Shown here piece after piece: positions 1 through 8,305 of a DNA stretch of 64,000 nt; positions within the stretch are counted from its first letter, which is position 1, and every line of letters begins with the position of its first letter. This stretch comes from Geojedonia litorea. Lineage in GTDB: Bacteria; Bacteroidota; Bacteroidia; Flavobacteriales; Flavobacteriaceae. Position numbers and translations under genes: made by a program. The stretch covers positions 1 to 64,000 of the forward strand of contig NZ_JBHSGP010000012.1 of assembly GCF_042654525.1 (NCBI RefSeq), in the 5' to 3' direction. The notes beneath the pieces were generated by a model. It made no database searches. It was not told where the DNA came from and saw nothing but the letters and a program-made list of their open reading frames with translations.

Positions 1-719
1 CGACCAACGGCACCGACCCATTAAATGCAGACAGCGATGGCGACGGTATTAACGATGGTGCTGAAGGTACTACTGATACCGATGGTGATGGTACGATTGA
101 TGCTTTAGAATCAAACACAGCCGATGCCGATAACGATGGCGTTGTAGACCAATATGACGCGGATGACAGTGACCCGAATAACGATACAGATGGTGATGGC
201 ATCTCAAATACTTTGGAATTATTAGAAGGGTCAGACCCCATGGATTCTTGTGATTTTAATCATTTAAATCAAAACCTTAATAATGTGTCAGACTATTGGC
301 TTGAACTCGATTGTGATAACGATTCAATTTTAAATAAAAACGAATTAGATGATCTAAACAATAATGGCTATCCTGATTATTTGGAAATAACAGAACCTAT
401 GTCCGAAGAAGAAAAATTAGTTGTGTATGATATAATCACACCTAATGGTGATGGTTTAAATGATTATTTAGTTTTTAAAGGTCTAGAAGATTTTCCTAAT
501 AATACATTACAAATATATAATAGGTGGGGCGTTATAGTCTATTCTGCTAAAGGTTATGGTGTAGGCGATAAATTATTTAAAGGAATTTCAAATGGAAGAA
601 GTACCATTAATAAATCTGCCATGTTACCTGAAGGCACCTACTACTATCTTCTCAATTATGTCGATGACCATGGAAAAAACATTAGTGATGCCGGTCCTAT
701 ATATATAAATAGAAATTAA
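1..719 (+). CDS. C-terminal part of a large secreted T9SS type B cargo protein (5' truncated)
   Basis: The reading frame is open from base 3 of the window, so the gene begins upstream; an internal Met at 213 is not the start. The visible part starts with acidic Asp/Gly repeats of the thrombospondin type 3 / calcium-binding kind (units such as DSDGDGIND, DTDGDGTID, DADNDGVVD, DTDGDGISN). These run into a C-terminal domain with PNGDGLND, IYNRWG and GTYYYLL motifs, the hallmark of the gliding-motility-associated, T9SS type B sorting domain that sends proteins through the outer membrane. The next gene, 19 bases downstream, is a PorP/SprF-family protein, the usual partner of such cargo. By inference this is a large cell-surface or adhesin-like protein; its N-terminal domains cannot be seen. 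Confidence 0.9.
   Translation, partial: TNGTDPLNADSDGDGINDGAEGTTDTDGDGTIDALESNTADADNDGVVDQYDADDSDPNNDTDGDGISNTLELLEGSDPMDSCDFNHLNQNLNNVSDYWLELDCDNDSILNKNELDDLNNNGYPDYLEITEPMSEEEKLVVYDIITPNGDGLNDYLVFKGLEDFPNNTLQIYNRWGVIVYSAKGYGVGDKLFKGISNGRSTINKSAMLPEGTYYYLLNYVDDHGKNISDAGPIYINRN
15..215 (+). repeat. Degenerate thrombospondin type 3-like Asp-rich repeats
   Basis: About four tandem units carry the pattern D-x-D-G/N-D-G in frame, encoded by recurring GAT/GGT/GAC triplets (for example gatggcgacggt, gatggtgatggt, gataacgatggc). Such repeats usually bind calcium and stiffen long surface proteins. The array probably continues upstream of the window. Confidence 0.75.
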
Positions 720-738
720 TATTAACCCATTTAAATTG

Positions 739-1704
739 ATGAAAACTCGAATTACAATTTATTTAACTTTTCTTTTAATATTTTTAGGAAAAAGTCAAGT
801 GTTTTGCCAACAAGAGCCACAATATGCTCAATATATGTATAATATACAAAGTATTAACCCAGCATATACAGGAACAGAATCTCACTTAAGCTTATTAGCT
901 CTTTATAGAAGCCAATGGGTAGGTATAGAAGGCGCTCCAAGAACTCAAATACTGTCTGTACATTCACCTTTTGGAAATCATGTTGGACTTGGCTTAAACA
1001 TTACAAATGATGAAATATTTATTGCACAAAGCACCTATATCGCAACTAACTTTAGCTATAAGTTAACAATTTCAGATCGATCAATTTTATCGTTTGGTAT
1101 TAAGGCCGGGGGAAAATTGACAAGTATAGATAGTAACAGGCTAAACCATGGTGCTGAATCTTCAGGTGATCAAAGTGCTAATTTCAGTGATTATAATTCT
1201 TTTACTCCTCAAATTGGATTTGGTATTTTTTATTACACCAATAAAATGTATTTAGGCTTTAGTATTCCTGAAATACTAGATTCCAAAAAATTCATTAGAA
1301 ATGAAAATAAACAACATATTTATGTTTCTGAAAAGGCTCATTACAACTTCCTTGCTGGGTATACTACTGCAATCAATAGAAATATTGATTTTAGACCTTC
1401 AGCTTTAATTAAAATTGTAAAAGGTGCTCCTTTACAATTGGATTTGTCAACCAATTTTATATTCTACGAAAAGCTTACCCTTGGAACAGCGTATAGGTGG
1501 GATGCCACCTTAAGTGCTTTGGCTGCATTTCAAATTACCGATAGCCTTTTACTTGGACTTGCATATGAAGTAGAAACTTCAAAATTACAACAGTACAACG
1601 GTAGTTCTTCTGAATTCATCTTAAGATATAATTTCGTGAACAGTCGTAAAAAATCTATTCGCCAACTAGGTGAAGCCCTCACTCATGTCGAAAGACCTAA
1701 TTAA
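739..1704 (+). CDS. PorP/SprF family type IX secretion system membrane protein
   Basis: The protein of 321 residues begins with a signal peptide (hydrophobic core about residues 5-18, cleavage near FCQ-QEP). It continues with the family N-terminus PQYAQYMYNIQSINPAYTGT, followed by alternating short strands typical of an outer-membrane beta-barrel. PorP/SprF proteins are outer-membrane components that work with T9SS type B cargo; many genomes carry several copies, each next to a large cargo gene. Here it directly follows such a cargo tail, so the two are probably one operon. ATG 739 is preferred over the adjoining TTG at 736. The chance that this is the core PorP of the translocon rather than a cargo-paired SprF-like paralogue is low, given the neighbour. 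Confidence 0.88.
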   Translation: MKTRITIYLTFLLIFLGKSQVFCQQEPQYAQYMYNIQSINPAYTGTESHLSLLALYRSQWVGIEGAPRTQILSVHSPFGNHVGLGLNITNDEIFIAQSTYIATNFSYKLTISDRSILSFGIKAGGKLTSIDSNRLNHGAESSGDQSANFSDYNSFTPQIGFGIFYYTNKMYLGFSIPEILDSKKFIRNENKQHIYVSEKAHYNFLAGYTTAINRNIDFRPSALIKIVKGAPLQLDLSTNFIFYEKLTLGTAYRWDATLSALAAFQITDSLLLGLAYEVETSKLQQYNGSSSEFILRYNFVNSRKKSIRQLGEALTHVERPN

Positions 1705-1725
1705 AAATATTTAAAATTATCAACC

Positions 1726-1750
1726 TTTTGATGACTAAGCATCATCAAAA
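1726..1750. other. Stem-loop between convergent genes
   Basis: TTTTGATG (1726-1733) and CATCAAAA (1743-1750) form a perfect 8-bp stem with a 9-base loop, in the gap between the PorP/SprF gene and the convergent hxlR-type gene. No clear U-tract follows on either strand, so it is at best a weak bidirectional terminator. Confidence 0.4.
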
Positions 1751-1788
1751 AAGCCAAAAAAGACCATTGGCAGATTTGTTATTATATC

Positions 1789-2133
1789 TTAAACCACAAC
1801 TTCTCCCTGTTTCTCGACCACATAAACACCCCAATCTGCAATAGATTGGATCAGTGGTATTAAAGTTTTTCCAAAATCAGTTAAGGAATATTCTACTTTT
1901 AAGGGCGGTTTGGAGGTATATACTTTTCTCTTAATGATGCCATCATCTTCCAACGTTTTTAACTGTAAACTCAAAGTGCGTTCGGTAACAGTTGGCATTT
2001 CCTTTCTTAACTCATTATAACGCAGGGGACCTTCAATTAAATGATACAATATGACAGTTTTCCATTTACCGCCAATAATTCCCATGGTTAAACTTGCGCA
2101 GCATGGGTATTCTTTTCCTTTAAAAGTATACAT
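1789..2133 (-). CDS. HxlR family winged-helix transcriptional regulator
   Basis: The product is 114 residues, the usual family size. It shows the HxlR pattern: CC (residues 11-12) followed by GGKWK and a winged helix with RYNELRKEMPTVTERTLSLQLKTLEDDGII and the wing region VEYSLTDFG. HxlR proteins are dimeric DNA binders; several use N-terminal cysteines to sense electrophiles or aldehydes and control a divergent oxidoreductase gene. Here the gene is divergent from an NADP-dependent oxidoreductase, which fits that role. The inducer cannot be read from sequence. Confidence 0.85.
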   Translation of the reverse strand: MYTFKGKEYPCCASLTMGIIGGKWKTVILYHLIEGPLRYNELRKEMPTVTERTLSLQLKTLEDDGIIKRKVYTSKPPLKVEYSLTDFGKTLIPLIQSIADWGVYVVEKQGEVVV

Positions 2134-2174
2134 AGATCTTAAATAAAGTTACACAAATACGTTTAATAATTATA

Positions 2175-2182
2175 CAAAGATA
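2175..2182 (-). promoter_or_regulatory. Putative -7 element of the hxlR-type gene
   Basis: On the minus strand this reads TATCTTTG, a full match to the Bacteroidota -7 consensus TAnnTTTG. A weak GTTG lies 20 bases upstream (2203-2206). The predicted leader would be about 35-40 bases. Confidence 0.45.
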
Positions 2183-2272
2183 ATTTACTATAATTATTTA
2201 TACAACTATATTTTTTATAGTAAAATAAATTAAATTTAATATATTATATATCAATACTTTACAATTTTTATG

Positions 2273-2350
2273 TTGTACTATCCTTTTTGACCGTTATTGC
2301 GAGTTTTATAGACTATACATACTTTTGTCACTATAAAAATGATAGTACAA
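2273..2350. promoter_or_regulatory. Widely spaced perfect 10-bp inverted repeat in the divergent promoter region
   Basis: TTGTACTATC (2273-2282) and GATAGTACAA (2341-2350) are exact reverse complements, 58 bases apart. They flank the predicted -7 element of the oxidoreductase gene, and the right copy lies just before its ATG. They could be paired half-operators for the HxlR-type regulator, or the arms of an mRNA or DNA hairpin. Confidence 0.45.
2320..2327 (+). promoter_or_regulatory. Putative -7 element of the oxidoreductase gene
   Basis: TACTTTTG is a full match to TAnnTTTG. ATTG at 2296-2299, 20 bases upstream, is a possible degenerate -33 element. Confidence 0.45.
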
Positions 2351-2365
2351 TACAAAAACAAGATT

Positions 2366-3352
2366 ATGAAAGCAATGCTTATTAATTCATATGGTAATGA
2401 CGCCATATTTAAATTGACCGATATAGCAATTCCAACACTTAAACCAGGAGAGGTATTAGTAAAAATAGCGGCTTCGAGTGTTAATACGGTTGACACAAAA
2501 ATCAAAAACAAGGGTGAAGCCTTGCCTTTATCTCCAAGCTTACCGGCCTTATTGGGAATGGATTTTGCAGGAACCATTGAAGCCATTGCCAACGATGTAA
2601 AAACATTTAAGGTAGGTGATGAGGTTTATGGCTGTGCTGGAGGGTTGGCAGATTTACCAGGAACTCTGGCCGAATATATTGCAGCAGACAGCAAATTAAT
2701 TGCTAAAAAACCAAAGCAGCTAAGTATGAAAGAAGCTGCGGCATTGCCTTTAGTTGGCATTACTGCTTATGAAGGCTTAAAACGTGCTGGAGTTGGATCT
2801 GGACAAAAAGTATTAGTTCACGGCGGTTCTGGGGGTGTAGGGCATGTTGCATTGCAATTAGCCAATTATTTAGGAGCCGAAGTTTATGCCACTGGTGGTG
2901 GTGACAAACAGTTGAAACTCATAGAACAGCTAGGTGCAAAGGCTATTAATTATAAAACCGAAGCTGTAGAAGATTATGTTAATAAGCACACCAACGGACT
3001 AGGATTTGATGTCGTGTATGACTCGGTTGGAAGTGGCAATATCATAACCTCATTTAGTGCAGCCGCACTTAATGGACAAGTAGTCACTACCGTTTCAAGT
3101 TGTGAATTAGATCTGAGTCTGGCACACTTTAAGGGCCTAACCTTGCACGTTGTATTTATGTTAATTCCAATGATCCATAATCACAAGCGTGAAGTACACG
3201 GTGAAATTCTAAAGCATCTAACCGAAATTATTGAAGCAGGAGCCCTTAAACCTGTTCTTGATGAACAAGAATTTTCTCTGGAAGAGGCTGGTAAAGCACA
3301 TGCGAGGCTAGAAAGCGGTAATGCTATGGGTAAAGTAGTGATAACACATTAA
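2366..3352 (+). CDS. NADP-dependent, zinc-free quinone oxidoreductase-like protein (MDR superfamily)
   Basis: This 328-residue medium-chain dehydrogenase/reductase has the N-terminal GroES-like fold (KPGEVLVKIAASSVNTVDTKIK, DFAGTIEAIANDVKTFKVGDEVYG) and a nucleotide-binding motif VHGGSGGVGHVALQLA at about residues 150-165. The catalytic zinc cysteines of alcohol dehydrogenases are absent, as in quinone/enal reductases. ATG 2366 (MKAMLINSYG) matches the family N-terminus better than the in-frame ATG at 2339, which lies only 12 bases beyond the predicted -7 element. It is divergent from an HxlR regulator, which suggests induction by reactive electrophiles such as quinones or aldehydes. The actual substrate is unknown. 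Confidence 0.85.
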   Translation: MKAMLINSYGNDAIFKLTDIAIPTLKPGEVLVKIAASSVNTVDTKIKNKGEALPLSPSLPALLGMDFAGTIEAIANDVKTFKVGDEVYGCAGGLADLPGTLAEYIAADSKLIAKKPKQLSMKEAAALPLVGITAYEGLKRAGVGSGQKVLVHGGSGGVGHVALQLANYLGAEVYATGGGDKQLKLIEQLGAKAINYKTEAVEDYVNKHTNGLGFDVVYDSVGSGNIITSFSAAALNGQVVTTVSSCELDLSLAHFKGLTLHVVFMLIPMIHNHKREVHGEILKHLTEIIEAGALKPVLDEQEFSLEEAGKAHARLESGNAMGKVVITH

Positions 3353-3386
3353 AGTATAACTAAGCTTTGATGTAGTAATTGTTAAC

Positions 3387-3413
3387 AAAATGCCTCTTCA
3401 TTGAGGCATTTTT
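3387..3413 (+). terminator. Rho-independent terminator after the oxidoreductase gene
   Basis: AATGCCTC pairs with GAGGCATT across a short TTCATT loop and is followed by TTTTCT, 35 bases after the stop codon. Confidence 0.8.
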
Positions 3414-3812
3414 CTAACATACTTGATTTTTAAAAGCTATCTGGGTAAATAGTAATATGGATTCGTGAATCTTCGATTTCAAGACGATTTTAATACATTA
3501 CTTCGTAACATTCGCGTGTAATCATTTACAATCGTGCATCTTTTTTAAATTTATCCATTGGTTGTTGATAGTAACACATCATTATTATTGTTCGCTCGTT
3601 ATGTCTGAAAATCGTCGGGTTTGGCGACGGTGTCGCCATGTCAAGACTATTTATACGTTGCGTGAGAATATCGTATTTGAAATGGTAGTGATCAAACTCC
3701 TGAATATTAAAATTATGATATAGAATTGTTGCTAGATATTACTTCAACGTTGAATATTCTAATAAGTACTATAATTAACATTATGTAAAATAGGAGCATC
3801 TAAAACACCACT
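3414..3812. other. Gene-free interval with a GC-rich palindrome
   Basis: About 400 bases between the terminator and the DUF4251 gene hold no convincing ORF and no RNA gene I recognise. The one structured element is GGCGAC-GGT-GTCGCC (3623-3637), a perfect 6-bp stem that stands out from the AT-rich surroundings. The interval may be decayed sequence. Confidence 0.5.
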
Positions 3813-4397
3813 CTAGGGCTTCTTATTTTTATCAATAGGCTCAATTGTTCCTTGATATGCCATACTACTCCGTGTACTACTCAACACCCTTACATCACTA
3901 GTCCTTCCTGCAAACACATTGATGTATACATCATAACTTTCCTGATGGCGATACTGATCATTAATACTGAATTTAATCTGCGTTTTTAGTTTGTCGTCAT
4001 CAAACTCAAGCTCATAATTTTTTGGGATTCCCTTAAATTCAATTCCTATATGTGTGTTTCCCGGATAGCTACCACCAATACGCTGTTCACCAAAAAACGG
4101 TAAAAACGCAAACACGCTATCGCCTTCTACACGTAAAAAGTTTTGATTTCCTGTAATATCGATACTACCCGCATTATTGCCTGGTGCTAATAAATTAGCA
4201 TTTTGTATAGCGGTCATAGCCAAAGTTGCTGCTGGCAATGCGCGTCTGGAGTTGATATTAAAGTGCTTTGAGTTAACCAATTGCTTAAGATCTTCATAAG
4301 CCTTAAGGTTTTCGGGAGATTTGCGGGCGTTACTACTGGCACAGCCCACGAGCAGCGTCAACAAAAGTATACTTATATAAGTTGGTAAAGATTTCAT
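3813..4397 (-). CDS. DUF4251 domain lipoprotein
   Basis: The 194-residue protein opens with a lipoprotein signal ending in LLVGC, with Cys19 as the lipidated residue. The body resembles the Bacteroidota DUF4251 family: residues around SKHFNINSRRALP, a Gly/Asn-rich stretch, FAFLPFFGEQRIGG and the C-terminal pattern YDVYINVFAGRTSDVRVLSSTRSSMAYQGTIEP. Function is unknown. It is probably anchored to a membrane facing the periplasm. It has no operon partner and is divergent from the OmpA-type lipoprotein gene. Confidence 0.8.
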   Translation of the reverse strand: MKSLPTYISILLLTLLVGCASSNARKSPENLKAYEDLKQLVNSKHFNINSRRALPAATLAMTAIQNANLLAPGNNAGSIDITGNQNFLRVEGDSVFAFLPFFGEQRIGGSYPGNTHIGIEFKGIPKNYELEFDDDKLKTQIKFSINDQYRHQESYDVYINVFAGRTSDVRVLSSTRSSMAYQGTIEPIDKNKKP

Positions 4398-4582
4398 AGC
4401 CCTTAAATTTACATAATTTGTCGCAAATGTGATGCCAACTTATCCTTAAAAAAGTCTTAATGATGGTGTTTTATGCGAGATTCTGGCTTATCGCCCAATA
4501 TTCCATAAAAATCGACGAACGGTAATCCATATTTGGTTTTCATCCGTACATAAACTAAACAACTATTTAATTAAATGTAATT

Positions 4583-5437
4583 ATGAAGAAAATTTCAATT
4601 GTACTCTTATCCGCTGTCTTTTTATCTGCCTGTGTTTCTAAAAAGAAATATGTTGCACTAGAACAAGAAAACGGTCAAATTAAAAGCGAACTCACTAAAA
4701 CCAGAGTTGAAAAAGAAGAATTAGAAGCAAAATTTGATAAAATTCAGGCCCGTGTGGATGAATATAACTCTAAAATAAGCTCCCTATCCCAAGATAATGT
4801 GGCCTTACAACTAGAAAACGACGTGAAATTCGAAACCGTTGGTGATGCTGCCGTAATCTCTAACGCTACCAAGAAAAAAATGCGTGAAACGCTTAAAAGC
4901 GTCGATCAGAATAAATTGGCGCAAGCCACTACCCTTAAAGATTCTATGAATCTTGCCGTATCCTATAACCTACAAAAATCTTTAGATAATAGCACTCTTA
5001 ATGAAGATGAAGACATTGCTATTGACATTGATGAAACAGTAGTGATGATTTCTATTTCAGATAAAATGTTATTCAACACTGGAAGTTATAGAATTAGTAA
5101 CAAGGCTAATAATATCCTTCAAAAGTTAGCTGATGTGATCAATTCAGAACCAAGTATCGAAGTTATGGTTGAAGGTCACACGGATGCCAGAACGATTAAT
5201 ACCGAGAAAATTACCGATAACTGGGACTTGAGTGTCTTACGTGCTACTTCGGTAGTTAGAAAGTTACAAAAGGATTATGGTGTTGCTCCTGAAAAGCTTA
5301 TTGCTTCAGGACGTAGTAGCTACCAGCCTGTTGCCGATAATGATTCTAAAGAAGGACGCTCTAAAAACAGAAGAACCCGAATTGTGATTCTACCAAATAT
5401 CAATAAGTTTTTTGCCCTAATGGCCTCAAATGAATAA
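4583..5437 (+). CDS. OmpA family lipoprotein with coiled-coil stalk
   Basis: The 284-residue product has a lipobox LSAC (Cys17), then a charged coiled-coil segment at about residues 25-75, and a C-terminal OmpA/MotB peptidoglycan-binding domain at about 150-275. The domain carries MVEGHTDARTINTEKITDNWDLSVLRATSVVRKL and SKEGRSKNRRTRIVILP, including the Asp and Arg that clamp diaminopimelate. It should tether the outer membrane to the cell wall. A strong terminator follows, so it is monocistronic. Confidence 0.88.
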   Translation: MKKISIVLLSAVFLSACVSKKKYVALEQENGQIKSELTKTRVEKEELEAKFDKIQARVDEYNSKISSLSQDNVALQLENDVKFETVGDAAVISNATKKKMRETLKSVDQNKLAQATTLKDSMNLAVSYNLQKSLDNSTLNEDEDIAIDIDETVVMISISDKMLFNTGSYRISNKANNILQKLADVINSEPSIEVMVEGHTDARTINTEKITDNWDLSVLRATSVVRKLQKDYGVAPEKLIASGRSSYQPVADNDSKEGRSKNRRTRIVILPNINKFFALMASNE

Positions 5438-5470
5438 GTAATTAACGTAAATACTATGTTAGTTAATCCG

Positions 5471-5500
5471 AAAAAGGCTGCTCCCCGAGCAGTCTTTTTT
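5471..5500 (+). terminator. Rho-independent terminator after the OmpA lipoprotein gene
   Basis: GGCTGCTC (5476-5483) pairs with GAGCAGTC (5487-5494), with one G-T pair and a CCC loop. A run of six T follows and an A-tract precedes. Confidence 0.85.
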
Positions 5501-5566
5501 AATGCCCTACTTTTGAAGCATTACTAAAAATTGCTTAAAATGTATAGCCAATTGGGATTGATACGG

Positions 5567-5574
5567 TATTTTTG
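5567..5574 (+). promoter_or_regulatory. Putative -7 element for the DUF3817 gene
   Basis: TATTTTTG matches TAnnTTTG and lies 17 bases before ATG 5591. This excludes the longer in-frame start at 5531, which would be upstream of the promoter. Confidence 0.5.
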
Positions 5575-5590
5575 CAGCAAAATTAATTCT

Positions 5591-5878
5591 ATGTTTTCAT
5601 TATTGAATGTATTTAGATTCGTGGCTTTTTTAGAAGGTTTATCTTACATCTTATTATTAGGTATTGCGGTGCCCATTAAATATTTAGCCAATGACCCTCA
5701 ATATGTCAAATTATTAGGCATGCCTCATGGTATATTGTTTATTGCTTATATTGCTTTAGCATTTACCCTAAAACCAGAGCAGTCTTGGTCTAAATCCACG
5801 TTTTATAAAATTCTTGTAGCTTCAATTATTCCCTTTGGAACATTTTATATTGATAAACAGTATTTAAAACAGGCTTAA
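5591..5878 (+). CDS. DUF3817 domain small integral membrane protein
   Basis: The 95-residue protein starts MFSLLNVFRFVAFLEGLSYI, typical of DUF3817, and has three hydrophobic segments (about residues 5-27, 45-63, 70-86) with the conserved GMPHG in the loop between. Start at 5591 is chosen because a -7 element lies inside the longer ORF. Function is unknown. It precedes the mechanosensitive channel gene by 4 bases and is likely co-transcribed with it. Confidence 0.8.
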   Translation: MFSLLNVFRFVAFLEGLSYILLLGIAVPIKYLANDPQYVKLLGMPHGILFIAYIALAFTLKPEQSWSKSTFYKILVASIIPFGTFYIDKQYLKQA

Positions 5879-5882
5879 TACT

Positions 5883-7133
5883 ATGAAAAAAGACATTCAT
5901 TATTTTTTCTATGATAAGTTGATCGACGCTGGCCTTACGGAAGTCAGCTCAAAATATCTGAATATGCTGATATTATTGGTGATTCTCGCCATTATCATCG
6001 TTGTCAGTGATTTTATCACCCGTAAAATCTTGGTGAATGCATTTAGTCGTTTTTCTGAAAAGTCAAAAACCACATTTGACGACTTTTTGGTAAGTCATAA
6101 AGCTCCCAGAAATATAGCGCATTTGGTTCCTTTGTTTATTACCATACAGTTGTTCCCTATTGTGTTCAAGGATTTTCCAGAGTTTGAGACTTATATTGTC
6201 ATGGCCTTAAAGGTTTATGGCATTGTCTTGTCGATATGGATTCTTCGAAGCGTTTTAAAAACTTTTGAGTCCTACTTCAAAACCTTACCAAGTTTAAAAG
6301 ACAAACCCATAGACAGTTATATTCAAGTGGTAATGCTCTTTGTTTGGATTGTAGGTATTGCCTCGTGTCTAGCGGTGTTAATCAATCTTTCGTTTTTAAA
6401 GTTTTTCACGACCTTGGGTGCTGCTTCGGCTATTTTACTCTTAATTTTCAAGGATACTATTTTAGGTTTTGTAGCCAGTATTCAGGTGGCCATCAATGAT
6501 ACTGTGCGTATAGGCGACTGGATTACGATGGACAAATATGGCGCTGATGGTGATGTGATTGAAATCAATCTTTCAACCGTTCAGGTACAGAATTTTGATA
6601 TGACCATTACCAATATTCCTACCTATGCCCTTATTTCGGATTCGTTTAAGAACTGGCGAGGTATGCAAGCTTCGGGTGGTCGTCGTATCAAACGTGCCAT
6701 ATTGCTGAAGCCGTCTAGTATAAAATATTTAAGCCCTGAACGTGTTGATGAGCTTAAGAAGATTCAATTGATTACGAAATACCTAACGAACAAACAAGAA
6801 GAGCTAAATAAAATCAATACACGTAATAAGGCTGATAAGTCTTTATTGATTAACGGTATCAACCTCACCAACATTGGTGTGTTCAGAAAATATATGCAAA
6901 CCTATATTGAAAAGCATTCGGCTATCAATAAAAGTATGTTTATCATGGTGCGTCAATTAGAGCCTACACCACAAGGATTGCCTCTCGAAATATATGCTTT
7001 TAGTAAGGACAAACGTTGGGAAAATTACGAGTATATCATGTCGGACATCTTTGACCATGCCATGGCCGCCATTTCCTATTTTGACCTCGAAGTTTTTGAG
7101 TTTGCGAGCACAGCTGTGGTGAAGGGAAAATAA
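5883..7133 (+). CDS. Mechanosensitive ion channel protein, MscS superfamily (YbdG/MscM-like)
   Basis: The 416-residue protein has about five transmembrane segments (roughly residues 25-45, 75-95, 105-125, 150-170 and 172-195), followed by the MscS beta domain (VRIGDWITMDKYGADGDVIEINLSTVQVQNFD) and a motif NWRGMQASGGRRIKRAI specific to the YbdG branch. MscS channels open under membrane tension and release solutes during osmotic downshift; YbdG-type channels give small conductances. The close spacing with the DUF3817 gene suggests one transcript. Confidence 0.9.
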   Translation: MKKDIHYFFYDKLIDAGLTEVSSKYLNMLILLVILAIIIVVSDFITRKILVNAFSRFSEKSKTTFDDFLVSHKAPRNIAHLVPLFITIQLFPIVFKDFPEFETYIVMALKVYGIVLSIWILRSVLKTFESYFKTLPSLKDKPIDSYIQVVMLFVWIVGIASCLAVLINLSFLKFFTTLGAASAILLLIFKDTILGFVASIQVAINDTVRIGDWITMDKYGADGDVIEINLSTVQVQNFDMTITNIPTYALISDSFKNWRGMQASGGRRIKRAILLKPSSIKYLSPERVDELKKIQLITKYLTNKQEELNKINTRNKADKSLLINGINLTNIGVFRKYMQTYIEKHSAINKSMFIMVRQLEPTPQGLPLEIYAFSKDKRWENYEYIMSDIFDHAMAAISYFDLEVFEFASTAVVKGK

Positions 7134-7136
7134 ATA

Positions 7137-7161
7137 TAATAAAAACGAAGATTGACTTCGT
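7137..7161 (-). terminator. Terminator of the leu operon (possibly bidirectional)
   Basis: ACGAAG (7145-7150) and CTTCGT (7156-7161) form a 6-bp stem. On the minus strand the hairpin is followed by TTTTTATTATATTTA, which fits the end of the leuC-D-A-B transcript. The + side has only a poor U-tract, so use by the MscS gene is doubtful. Confidence 0.6.
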
Positions 7162-7222
7162 CTTATCTGCACCTATACTTCACATTTCGACAGGCGTTAT
7201 GTGACACAACGCATTTAAATCT

Positions 7223-8281
7223 CTATAAGTTTTTAGCAAGCCAGTCCCCTACTTCACTGGTTTTATAGGCTTTTTTACCACCAGCTAAATCTTCAGTGAC
7301 AACACCTTCACTCAACGAACGATCTACAATAGCTCTAATGGCTTTAGCTTCTTCAGTGAGTCCAAAGGCGTCTTCAAACATCATAGCAGCTGATAAAACC
7401 GTTGCTAATGGGTTGGCGATATCTAATCCTGTCGCTTGTGGATACGAGCCGTGAATGGGTTCGTATAATGAGGTGTGTTCTCCAACAGAGGCTGATGGCA
7501 TGAGTCCCATAGATCCAGAGATAACCGAAGCTTCATCTGTTAGAATATCACCAAATAGGTTTTCGGTAATCAACACATCATAGGAGTTTGGCCATTGTAC
7601 TAAACGCATGGCCACAGCATCAACAAACTCATAGCTTACTTCTACTTCTGGATAATCCTTGGCCATAGCCTGAACCGTTTCGCGCCATAGTCTTGATGTT
7701 TCAAGTACGTTGGCTTTATCGACACAACACAGTTTTCTAGATCGGGTCATGGCTAGTTCAAAACCTTTTTTAGCTAGACGCTGTACTTCTGCTCTGGTAT
7801 AAACACAATTATCATATGCGGTTTCACCGTCATCTAATCGTCCCTTTTCACCAAAATAAATACCTCCTGTCAGTTCTCTTAAAAACACAAGATCGGTACC
7901 TTCTATGCGCTCACGCTTTAAAGGTGAATTTTCTATTAATGATGGAAAAGTAAAGGTTGGTCTTACATTAGCAAACAAACCCAACTTTTTACGCATTTTT
8001 AATAAGCCCTGTTCTGGACGTACCTTAGCACTTGGGTCATTATCATATTTGGGATGACCAATAGCACCAAATAGTACAGCATCAGCCTTCATACAAATCT
8101 CATGAGTCTCGTCTGGATAAGGCTCTCCAACGGCATCAATGGCAGCAGCGCCTGTTAATGCAGGATTCCAGCTAATCTCGTGGTTGAATTTAGTGGCTAT
8201 GGCATCACATACTTTAACGGCCTGTGCAATAACTTCAGGTCCTATTCCATCTCCTGCCAATAGTGCTATATTTAATTTCAT
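7223..8281 (-). CDS. leuB: 3-isopropylmalate dehydrogenase
   Basis: This 352-residue enzyme oxidises and decarboxylates 3-isopropylmalate to 2-oxoisocaproate with NAD in leucine synthesis. Seen motifs are LLAGDGIGPEV at the N-terminus, RKLGLFANVRP (substrate arginines), RELTGGIYFGEKG, CCVDKANVLETSRLWRETV (catalytic Lys), NLFGDILTDEASVI (metal Asp residues) and EPIHGSYPQATG (NAD loop). It is the last gene of the leu operon, 24 bases after leuA, and is followed by a terminator hairpin. Confidence 0.97.
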   Translation of the reverse strand: MKLNIALLAGDGIGPEVIAQAVKVCDAIATKFNHEISWNPALTGAAAIDAVGEPYPDETHEICMKADAVLFGAIGHPKYDNDPSAKVRPEQGLLKMRKKLGLFANVRPTFTFPSLIENSPLKRERIEGTDLVFLRELTGGIYFGEKGRLDDGETAYDNCVYTRAEVQRLAKKGFELAMTRSRKLCCVDKANVLETSRLWRETVQAMAKDYPEVEVSYEFVDAVAMRLVQWPNSYDVLITENLFGDILTDEASVISGSMGLMPSASVGEHTSLYEPIHGSYPQATGLDIANPLATVLSAAMMFEDAFGLTEEAKAIRAIVDRSLSEGVVTEDLAGGKKAYKTSEVGDWLAKNL

Positions 8282-8305
8282 GGGTGTTGTTTTTTTTGTA
8301 TTTAA

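Noticed and set aside
5531..5590. Longer N-terminus of the DUF3817 protein
   Set aside because: A -7 promoter element (5567-5574) lies inside this stretch and the family begins at the Met at 5591.
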